Shown here piece after piece: positions 7,956 to 14,240 of a DNA stretch of 26,566 nt. The translations under genes and the position numbers were made by a program. Under the pieces are notes generated by a model. That model was not told the origin of the DNA. It saw only the letters and a program-made list of their open reading frames with translations, and ran no database searches. Source of the stretch: UBA9676 sp036005525 (GTDB lineage Bacteria; Actinomycetota; Actinomycetes; Streptosporangiales; Streptosporangiaceae); NCBI GenBank assembly GCA_036005525.1, contig DASYQM010000409.1, positions 1 through 26,566 on the forward strand. Direction: 5' to 3'. The first letter of the stretch is position 1. Every line of letters begins with the position of its first letter.

Positions 7956-8782
7956 GCCGTGTTCTCTCCTTCGCTGGGTGTCCTCCGCCGGGGCCGTGGC
8001 CAGACGGCGGGCATCAGCGCGGGCACGCGGCGCTGGTAGGCGCGGTAGGCCTCGCCGAGATCGTGCCGGGCGTCACGCTCCTCGAACCTGATGCCCAGCA
8101 GGATGTAGCCGGCCGCGGCGACGGCGAACAGCAGGTGCCCGGCCGTCATCACCGGCGCGGCCCAGAAGATGATCACGAACCCGGCCATGAGGGGGTGTCG
8201 GACCCACCGGTAGAGGGCGCGCTCGGTGAACGGCGGTGGGCGGTAAGCGGCGCCGCGCGCATGCAGGTACGCCTGCCGGGGCCCGAACAGGTCGAAGTGA
8301 TTGATCATGAAGGTGGAGCCGACGGCCACCACCCAGCCGATCGCGTACCCGCTGAAGACCACGACCGCAGCCGGTCCTGACAAGTGCCAGACCGTCCCGC
8401 CGACCGGCCGCCACTGCCAGAACAGCAGCGCCAGCAGCAAACTCGCGCACAGTACGAACGTCGACCGCTCGGCGGGCGCGGGCACCAGGCGGGTCCAGCG
8501 GCGCTTGAACCAGGGGCGTGCCATCACGCTGTGCTGGACCGCGAACACCAGCAACAGCAGCATGTCGACCGCCACCGCGAGCGGCCAGGCCGAGGGCGTC
8601 CCCTTATCGATGCCCGTGGGCACACCTGCGCCAGCGAAGAAACCGATCGCGTAGCCGAGCACCGCGAGGAAGAGGACGTAGACCGCGGCCGCGTAGCCGA
8701 GGATGAGCAGTGCAGGGACACCACGCGGCTCCGGCCGCCGTCCGGTCGGATGGGGGCGTGTGGGCTGCCTGGTGCTGGCCAT
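7952..8782 (-). CDS. mddA: Methanethiol S-methyltransferase-like membrane protein (NnrU/ICMT fold)
   Basis: 276 residues with about six hydrophobic segments, including PALLILGYAAAVYVLFLAV, AVAVDMLLLLVFAV, FVLCASLLLALLFW, AVVVFSGYAIGWVVAV and GFVIIFWAAPVMTAG. Hallmarks of the MddA/NnrU group are FAVQHSVMARPWFKRRWT, PAERSTFVL, FWQWRPVGG, and the C-terminal RWVRHPLMAGF with FEERDARHDLGEAY, which matches the SAM-binding RHPxxxG...EE pattern of isoprenylcysteine-type methyltransferases. Known MddA proteins methylate methanethiol to dimethyl sulfide; that function is inferred by family only. The gene heads a minus-strand run with the broken LLM, DUF1330 and GNAT genes. Its upstream region has two copies of a 16-bp repeat. 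The start ATG at 8782 has only a weak AGGG ribosome site. Confidence 0.75.
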   Translation of the reverse strand: MASTRQPTRPHPTGRRPEPRGVPALLILGYAAAVYVLFLAVLGYAIGFFAGAGVPTGIDKGTPSAWPLAVAVDMLLLLVFAVQHSVMARPWFKRRWTRLVPAPAERSTFVLCASLLLALLFWQWRPVGGTVWHLSGPAAVVVFSGYAIGWVVAVGSTFMINHFDLFGPRQAYLHARGAAYRPPPFTERALYRWVRHPLMAGFVIIFWAAPVMTAGHLLFAVAAAGYILLGIRFEERDARHDLGEAYRAYQRRVPALMPAVWPRPRRRTPSEGENTA

Positions 8783-8817
8783 GCCCTGACCCTAGGATCA
8801 CCCAGCTCAGGGCCGCT

Positions 8818-8833
8818 ATCGGGTGAACTACCG
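8818..8833. repeat. 16-bp direct repeat, copy 1, upstream of mddA-like gene
   Basis: The 16 bases atcgggtgaactaccg occur here and again, without mismatch, at 8882-8897. This copy lies 36 bp upstream of the mddA-like start, where a promoter would be expected. The core GGTGAACTACC has GGT/ACC ends, a weak dyad that could be a protein-binding site. Confidence 0.8.
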
Positions 8834-8881
8834 GCAATAACGGCGGAATCCGGGGCCAGAGCCTGTGCGCCCGCCCAGCGC

Positions 8882-8897
8882 ATCGGGTGAACTACCG
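8882..8897. repeat. 16-bp direct repeat, copy 2
   Basis: Exact second copy of the repeat at 8818-8833, 64 bp away (about six helical turns). It ends six bases before the stop codon of the hydrolase-LuxR gene. The neighbouring LuxR-type protein is an obvious candidate binder, but this is inference. Confidence 0.8.
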
Positions 8898-8903
8898 AGG
8901 CGA

Positions 8904-9947
8904 TCAGCGGCGCTCGCGGTGCTCGGTCGCTGCCTGGCGCTCTGCTGCCGGGCGGTGCTCCGTTATCCAGGCGGCGATCTGGGCGCGCGAGCGGACCTCC
9001 AGCTTGCGCCGGATGTTCTCAACGTGCGCTTCCGCCGTCCGCGGCGCGACGGACAGCCGCGTCGCAATGGCCTGGTTGGTCAGCCCGTCGGCGATCAGCC
9101 TGGCCACCTCAAGCTCGCGGCGGGTGAGCCGCGGCCGCTGGTCCGCCCCCTCGCCGAGGAAGCCGAGCGCCGCCGCGACGACCGGCTCCCATTCGCCCTG
9201 GTAGAAAAGATGTCTGGTGCCCGGCAGCGGGATGAGCATCGCCCCGGGGATGAGCGTGGCCACCTCGCGTCCCAGCTCGAACCGGGTGGCGCTGTCCGCC
9301 TCCCGGTGCAGGACCGCGGTCCGCGCCTGGATGGCCGGCAGCAGCGCCCTGATGTCGGTGTCGTAGTAGACCTCAAGGAGCCGGCCGGCCACGGCGGCCG
9401 AGGCGCCCGCCCGCTGCAGCCGCGTGAACACCTCCACCTCATCGGCGCTGGGATCGCGGATGAAGATGCCGGTCAGCACCTTCGACCCCAGGCCCCAGTG
9501 CGCCCGCACGAGCGCCACGATCGAGTCCCTGACCTCGGCAGGCGCCAGGTCGGTACCGCTGGCACACATTCCGTACAGCACCAGCGCCTCGACCCGTTCC
9601 GGGCACCTGGCTGCTATCGCGGCGGCGAGCTGGCCGCCCTGCGAGGCGCCGAACAGGCTGAACCGGTCGGCGCGGGCCGCATCGGCGACCGCCAGCGCCG
9701 CCGCCGCCTGCCCGTCGAACGACAGATCGATCCCGTCCCTGTCCGACAGGCCGCAGCCGGGCTTGTCGTAGCGGATCACCGTGTACCGTTCGGCCAGCCG
9801 CGCCATGAAGCTGGCGAACGAGAACAGCTCCAGCTGCCCGCGGAGGTGGGTGATCCAGCCCGAGTCGCACAGCAGCGGCGGCCCGGCGCCCGCGGTCGAG
9901 TAGGCGACGCGGCCGGCGGGTGTGGTGCAGTACCTGATCGTGGGCAT
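8904..9947 (-). CDS. Alpha/beta-hydrolase fused to LuxR-type DNA-binding domain
   Basis: 347 residues from the ATG at 9947. The N-terminal alpha/beta-hydrolase (about 1-265) has YDKPGCGLSD at 60-69 and the nucleophile elbow FGASQGG with Ser102. Asp218 (VLHREADSAT) and His246 (GTRHLFY) lie where the acid and histidine of the triad should be, so the hydrolase looks catalytically intact. The C-terminal LuxR/GerE helix-turn-helix covers about 272-330: LTRRELEVARLIADGLTNQAIA, then SVAPRTAEAHVENIRRKL. The hydrolase domain probably senses or cleaves an ester- or lactone-like ligand and controls DNA binding. A longer in-frame extension upstream is antisense to the iminopeptidase gene and is not coding. 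The gene is divergent from that iminopeptidase-like gene and sits directly before the mddA-like gene. Confidence 0.9.
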   Translation of the reverse strand: MPTIRYCTTPAGRVAYSTAGAGPPLLCDSGWITHLRGQLELFSFASFMARLAERYTVIRYDKPGCGLSDRDGIDLSFDGQAAAALAVADAARADRFSLFGASQGGQLAAAIAARCPERVEALVLYGMCASGTDLAPAEVRDSIVALVRAHWGLGSKVLTGIFIRDPSADEVEVFTRLQRAGASAAVAGRLLEVYYDTDIRALLPAIQARTAVLHREADSATRFELGREVATLIPGAMLIPLPGTRHLFYQGEWEPVVAAALGFLGEGADQRPRLTRRELEVARLIADGLTNQAIATRLSVAPRTAEAHVENIRRKLEVRSRAQIAAWITEHRPAAERQAATEHRERR

Positions 9948-10076
9948 CACCGGTCCAGGCTGACATCGCCGGCCGGCGCAGTAAAGAACGGGCACGCCAG
10001 CCTGGCGGGCCCCTGCCCGGCCCCCTAAGCTGCTGAGGGCCCGGCGGGCGCCAGCCGCCGGGGGAGGGAGGAGCAC

Positions 10077-11087
10077 GTGCGGCCGGCAAGCAGCTACCTG
10101 GACTGTTCGGGGCGGGACGATGTGCTGAGCGGGGGCGCGCGGATGATCCCGGTGAGGACGCCCGCCGGTGTCTACCGGGTGTGGGTGAAGCGGGTCGGCA
10201 ACAATCCCGGCCTCAGGGTGCTGCTGCTGCACGGCGGCCCGGGGTCGACCCACGAGTACCTGGAGGCCTGCGACAGCTACCTGCCCGCGGCGGGGGTCGA
10301 GTACTACTACTACGACCAGCTCGGCTCGGGCTACAGCGATCAGCCCGCCGACCCGTCGCTGTGGGAGCTGGACCGTTTCGTCGATGAGGTGGAGCAGGTC
10401 CGCGCCGCTCTCGGGCTGGACCGGGACAACTTCGTCCTCTACGGCCAGTCGTGGGGCGGGCTGCTCGCCATCGAGTACGCCCTGCGCCACCAGCAGCATC
10501 TGCGGGGGCTCGTCGTCTCGAACATGATGGCCAGCGTCCCCGCCTACAACGCCTACGCCGAGCAGGTGCTGATGCCGCAGATGGACCAGGCGGCGCTGGC
10601 CGAGATCAAGTCGCTGGAGGCCAGCGGGGAGATCGAGAACGCCAGGTACATGGAGCTGCTGACCGAGCAGCACTACGTCCATCATGTGCTGCGCATGCCG
10701 ACCGGGGACTGGCCCGATCCGGTGCAGCGCGGCTTCGCCCATATCAACCCGGCGATCTACGTGTCGATGCAGGGCCCGAGCGAACTCGGGATCAGCGCCG
10801 GCGCCAAGCTCGCCCGCTGGGACCGGACCGGCGACCTCGCATCGATCGACGTGCCGACGCTGGTGATCGGCGCCTGCCACGACACGATGGATCCCGCCCA
10901 CATGGAGATGATGGCCAGCCGCCTGCCACGCGGCCGTTACCTGTACTGCCCGAACGGCAGCCACCTGGCCATGTACGACGACCAGGAAACCTACTTCGCC
11001 GGCCTCATCGAATTCCTCCACGACGTCGAGAAACGGCGCCCGGCCCCTGACCGCGGAGCCTCGTTATGTGCAGGCTGCTCGGGCTGA
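10077..11087 (+). CDS. Proline iminopeptidase-family alpha/beta hydrolase
   Basis: 336 residues. Family S33 peptidases release N-terminal proline or other residues from peptides; many relatives act on other amides or esters. Visible motifs are LLLHGGPGSTHEY at 49-61 (oxyanion hole HGGPG), YYDQLGSGYSD at 78-88, the nucleophile elbow YGQSWGG with Ser125, an acidic Asp269 (ACHDTMDP), and His297 (NGSHLAMYDD). The start is the GTG at 10077 with an excellent GGAGGGAGGAG ribosome site; the ATG at 10143 is the alternative. The last 22 bp overlap the glutamine amidotransferase gene, so the two are probably translated together. It is divergent from the hydrolase-LuxR gene, which may regulate it. Confidence 0.9.
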   Translation: MRPASSYLDCSGRDDVLSGGARMIPVRTPAGVYRVWVKRVGNNPGLRVLLLHGGPGSTHEYLEACDSYLPAAGVEYYYYDQLGSGYSDQPADPSLWELDRFVDEVEQVRAALGLDRDNFVLYGQSWGGLLAIEYALRHQQHLRGLVVSNMMASVPAYNAYAEQVLMPQMDQAALAEIKSLEASGEIENARYMELLTEQHYVHHVLRMPTGDWPDPVQRGFAHINPAIYVSMQGPSELGISAGAKLARWDRTGDLASIDVPTLVIGACHDTMDPAHMEMMASRLPRGRYLYCPNGSHLAMYDDQETYFAGLIEFLHDVEKRRPAPDRGASLCAGCSG

Positions 11088-11950
11088 CCGCCGGGCGGGA
11101 GCCCATCGGCGCGTCATTCTGGCTGCTCGATGCCCCGGACTCGCTGGAGGTGCAGAGCCGGCGCAACGCCGACGGTAGCGGGATCGGGTTCTTCGATCCC
11201 TCGGGGACGCCCGTCCTCGACAAGCAGCCCGAGGCGGCGTTCCGGGACAAGGGGTTCGCCCGGGTGGCGAGGCGGGCCCGGTCGGCGACCTTCGTTGCCC
11301 ATGTGCGCTACGCGACCACGGGCGGCGCCACGGTCGAGAACACCCACCCGTTCACGATGCGGGGCCGGATCATGGCCCACAACGGCGGGCTCGGCGACGT
11401 GCCGCGGCTTGATGAGCAGCTGGGCCGCTATGGCGACCTGGTGCTCGGCGATACCGACTCCGAGCGTTACTTCGCGCTGATCACCCAGCAGGTCGACGCG
11501 CACGCCGGCGACGTCGGGGCGGGAATAGCGGCGGCGGCCAGCTGGATCGGCGCCCGCCTGCCGGTGTCGTCGCTGAACACCGTGGTCGCAGCGCCCGGTG
11601 AGCTGTGGGCCCTGCGCTATCCCGGGCAGCATGCGCTGCACATCATCGAGCGGCCCGCGGGGGCGAGCACCCTGGCGGCCGTGGCCACCGGCGCCGGCGG
11701 CGCCGCGGCCGCCCCCGGCCTGCACGTCCGCAGCGCGACGTCGTCGGTGCACGCACCCGCGCTGCAGGCGCTTCCCTCGGTCGTCGTGGCGTCGGAGGAG
11801 CTCGACGGCGAAAGCGGCTGGCGCATGCTGGCCTCGGGCGAGCTGGTCCACGTCCGCCCGGACCTGACGGTCGAGTCGGCTGTGGTGATCCCCGATCCCC
11901 CGGCGCACCTGATCCCGCTGCCCGCCGGGAATCCGAACATCGACACCTGA
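11066..11950 (+). CDS. Class II glutamine amidotransferase (YafJ/EgtC-like)
   Basis: 294 residues. The N-terminal nucleophile hydrolase fold is clear: MCRLLGL puts Cys2 at the N-terminus after Met removal. HVRYATTGG supplies the glutamine-binding arginine, NTHPF and AHNGGLGD supply the oxyanion and glycine residues, and GDTDSERYF supplies the substrate-binding aspartate. No second synthase domain is present, so it resembles stand-alone YafJ/EgtC-type proteins that hydrolyse gamma-glutamyl amides. None of the other ergothioneine genes is in the window, so EgtC itself is unlikely. The ATG at 11066 has GGAG eight bases upstream and lies inside the end of the iminopeptidase gene. A pairing with gamma-glutamyl or peptide substrates is possible but unproven. 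Confidence 0.88.
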   Translation: MCRLLGLTAGREPIGASFWLLDAPDSLEVQSRRNADGSGIGFFDPSGTPVLDKQPEAAFRDKGFARVARRARSATFVAHVRYATTGGATVENTHPFTMRGRIMAHNGGLGDVPRLDEQLGRYGDLVLGDTDSERYFALITQQVDAHAGDVGAGIAAAASWIGARLPVSSLNTVVAAPGELWALRYPGQHALHIIERPAGASTLAAVATGAGGAAAAPGLHVRSATSSVHAPALQALPSVVVASEELDGESGWRMLASGELVHVRPDLTVESAVVIPDPPAHLIPLPAGNPNIDT

Positions 11951-11970
11951 CCGCCTGTCCGGCGCCAGGG

Positions 11971-12609
11971 TCACCCGGCGTCGTGCTGCCGGCGCAGCCA
12001 CTCCGCATAGGACATGGCGTCATTCGTGCCCAGCTCCACGCCTCCCGGCAGGGATTCGGCGAATACGAACGCGGCGGTGGCCTCGAGCTCGCTGTGGAGC
12101 AGGCCGGCCGGGCCCCTCGCCTCGAACGCCAGGGTCCACCAGGCCTCGCCGCGCGTGCGGACCTCGGTGAGTTCCACCGTGCACCACGGCTCCTCGCCCA
12201 GCCGCGGGACGCGCGCCTGGATCTGGCCACCGGCCAGTGCGAACCGGCTGATGCGCTTGCGCAGCGGCCTCCAGCCTGCCGCCTCCTCGCCGGCCTGGCT
12301 CGGCGGGCCGAAGGGAAAGGACCACTTCTGCCAGGACTCCATGCGCCCGCGGGCGCGGTCCGCGACATCGAGGACTCCGGGGCTGCCGCCGTACATCTTC
12401 ACCTCAAGCAGCCCGCCCGCGCGGAGCTTCACCGACAGCCCGGGCAAGTACGGATCGAGGAGGTAGCTGTCCTCGCGTGACTCCACTCCGGCTGGGAACC
12501 GCCCGAACCATCCGGCCACCGGGGACCCTGGCTCACCCGGGAAGATCCAGCGCACCTCGAGGCTGCGCACTCCATCGGTGAGCGGGCTGGCGGGCTGCGC
12601 AGCCGTCAT
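11971..12609 (-). CDS. Conserved hypothetical protein, possibly CYTH-like
   Basis: 212 residues. The ATG at 12609 is preceded by AGGAGCGAGGA; the longer frame to 12702 has no good site and a composition unlike the rest. I do not recognise a named family with certainty. The pattern SLEVRWIFPGE, RFPAGVESREDSYLLD, LSVKLRAGGLLEVKMYGG, WQKWSFPFG and CTVELTEV is a string of charged beta strands. That pattern suggests a CYTH/triphosphate-tunnel-like barrel, where alternating Arg, Lys and Glu bind phosphate. No signal peptide or membrane segment is visible. It converges with the amidotransferase gene (20-bp gap) and is divergent from the aldo/keto reductase gene, with a palindrome-rich 289-bp region between. 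Confidence 0.75.
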   Translation of the reverse strand: MTAAQPASPLTDGVRSLEVRWIFPGEPGSPVAGWFGRFPAGVESREDSYLLDPYLPGLSVKLRAGGLLEVKMYGGSPGVLDVADRARGRMESWQKWSFPFGPPSQAGEEAAGWRPLRKRISRFALAGGQIQARVPRLGEEPWCTVELTEVRTRGEAWWTLAFEARGPAGLLHSELEATAAFVFAESLPGGVELGTNDAMSYAEWLRRQHDAG

Positions 12610-12708
12610 GGTCCTCGCTCCTGACAGTGCTGGAGCCGGACAGGAATATGCAGCGGGTCGGTAACCTCGCCCGCCCGGGGAACCGGCAACAAAGCCCCCC
12701 ACGAGCTG

Positions 12709-12725
12709 CAGGTGACGGTTACCTG
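12709..12725. promoter_or_regulatory. 17-bp near-perfect palindrome, candidate operator
   Basis: CAGGT-N-AC-N-GT-N-ACCTG lies in the 289-bp divergent region between the hypothetical gene and the aldo/keto reductase gene. Related blocks are close by: GGTAACC at 12660-12666, and an 8-bp inverted pair ACGGTGAC (12727-12734) with GTCACCGT (12760-12767). Clustered sites suggest an unidentified regulator of one or both genes. The rest of 12610-12898 shows no gene. Confidence 0.5.
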
Positions 12726-12898
12726 AACGGTGACTGAAGCCACGGCCTCTGACGTGCAGGTCACCGTCGGCCGCCGTCGCCGTCAGATCTCCTGTTCGCG
12801 CCGCTATTCGCCGCCCGGCGGCTTTCGCCTATCGGTCACGGTGCGATTATCGCAGCACGAGTGTGCGACAGCAGCGGCAGATGTCAGGAGGGCTACCC

Positions 12899-13753
12899 AT
12901 GACCAGTCCGGCCAGCGCGGCAGCGGCGGGCACCATCGAGATCGGTGGTGACCTGGTGGTACGGCGGATGGGCTTCGGCGCGATGCGGGTCACCGGCAGC
13001 GGCATCTGGGGCGATCCGCCAGACCTGGCGCAGGCCAGGGAAACGCTGCGGCTTGTGGTGCAGCTCGGCGTCAACTTCATCGACACCGCTGACTCCTACG
13101 GCCCCGAGGTCAGCGAGCGGCTGATCGCCGAGGCCCTGCATCCGTATCCCGACGATCTTGTGATCGCCACCAAAGGCGGCCTGGTGCGGCCGCGCCCCGG
13201 CCGATGGGACCCTGATGGCAGGCCAGAGCACCTGCGCGCGGCGTGTGAGGGGAGCCTGCGGCGGCTGCGGCTGGACCAGATTCCGCTCTACCAGTTCCAC
13301 CGGCCCGACCCCGCGGTGCCGCTGGCTGAGTCGCTGGGCACGCTCACACAGCTCAAGGACGAGGGCAAGATCCGCCACATCGGGATCTCGAACGTGTCGC
13401 TGGCCCAGCTGCGGACCGCGCAGCAGATCACCCCGGTCGTCTCGGTGCAGAACAGGTACAACGCGGCCGACCGCCAGTCCGAGTCGATGGTGGACACGTG
13501 CGAGCAGGAGCAGATCGCGTTCCTGCCCTGGGCGCCGATCCAGCAGACCGGCGGCAACCCGGCGGTGGCCGGGGCAGCCAAGCGGCACGGCGCCAGCCCG
13601 CGGCAGATCGTGCTGGCCTGGCTGCTGGCGAGGTCGCCGCAGATGCTGCCGATTCCGGGCACCGGATCGCCTGCGCATGCCGAGGCCAACGTCGCAGCCG
13701 CGTCAATCGAGCTGAGCCCGGACGAGGTTGCGGCGATAACCCGCGCGGCGTGA
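12899..13753 (+). CDS. Aldo/keto reductase
   Basis: 284 residues. NADPH-dependent (beta/alpha)8-barrel oxidoreductase reducing aldehydes or ketones in the cytosol. The catalytic tetrad is complete: Asp62 and Tyr67 in FIDTADSYGP, Lys92 in IATKGG, His134 in YQFHRPD. IRHIGISNVS and the C-terminal LPIPGTGSPAHAEANVAA (cofactor phosphate-binding segment) are also typical. The ATG at 12899 follows AGGAGGG at ideal spacing; the in-frame upstream start at 12863 has none. The short HRPDPAVPLAESLGTLTQLKDEGK loop is like the group annotated as general oxidoreductases in actinomycetes. Substrate unknown. It converges with the membrane-protein gene with a 5-bp gap. Confidence 0.93.
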   Translation: MTSPASAAAAGTIEIGGDLVVRRMGFGAMRVTGSGIWGDPPDLAQARETLRLVVQLGVNFIDTADSYGPEVSERLIAEALHPYPDDLVIATKGGLVRPRPGRWDPDGRPEHLRAACEGSLRRLRLDQIPLYQFHRPDPAVPLAESLGTLTQLKDEGKIRHIGISNVSLAQLRTAQQITPVVSVQNRYNAADRQSESMVDTCEQEQIAFLPWAPIQQTGGNPAVAGAAKRHGASPRQIVLAWLLARSPQMLPIPGTGSPAHAEANVAAASIELSPDEVAAITRAA

Positions 13754-13758
13754 GGAGC

Positions 13759-14154
13759 TCAGACCTCCGCGAGCGCGCGGCCGTGCGCGGCCAGCGCCCA
13801 GATGACGAAGACGTCGATCGCGATGATCAGGAGCGCCCAGATCGGATAGAAGGGGATGAACAGGAAGTTCGAGATCGCCGAGATGGACGCCATGATGATC
13901 CCCACCACCCGCGCCCAGGTGGACCCCCGGAACAGTGACAGCCCTGCCAGCACGACAATGATGCCAATGATCAGGTGGATCCACCCCCACCCCGTGGCGT
14001 TCACGTTGATGTAATAGTTCGGCGGGACGTGGTAGAAGCCACTCTTGACAATGGCGGCGAGCCCTTCGAGTGCGCCGAAGATGCCCAGGACGATCATCAT
14101 GATGGCGGCGAAGAACACCCATCCGGCTCCGGCGGTCGATCCCCGCTGTGACAT
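13759..14154 (-). CDS. Small four-helix membrane protein (DUF7144-like)
   Basis: 131 residues with four hydrophobic segments: about 10-35 (GWVFFAAIMMIVLGIFGALEG), 55-75 (GWGWIHLIIGIIVVLAGLSLF), 80-99 (ARVVGIIMASISAISNFLF) and 102-122 (YPIWALLIIAIDVFVIWAL). The spacing and the GWGWIHLI and LFRGSTWARVVGI motifs match the actinobacterial DUF7144 membrane family, whose function is unknown. No charged catalytic motif is present. AGAGGAAAAGG precedes the ATG at 14154. It is a single gene between the aldo/keto reductase (converging) and the LAL regulator. Confidence 0.85.
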   Translation of the reverse strand: MSQRGSTAGAGWVFFAAIMMIVLGIFGALEGLAAIVKSGFYHVPPNYYINVNATGWGWIHLIIGIIVVLAGLSLFRGSTWARVVGIIMASISAISNFLFIPFYPIWALLIIAIDVFVIWALAAHGRALAEV

Positions 14155-14240
14155 GGCCTTTTCCTCTCTTTAGGCACTGGCACCCCAGCATCCTGGCGCG
14201 AGAATGACGGGGCCGCATCATGCGCAAGGGATGATTTGCC

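Noticed and set aside
9948..11021. N-terminal 358-residue extension of the hydrolase-LuxR protein
   Set aside because: It is antisense to the well-supported iminopeptidase gene and lacks any domain. The ATG at 9947 begins the hydrolase homology.
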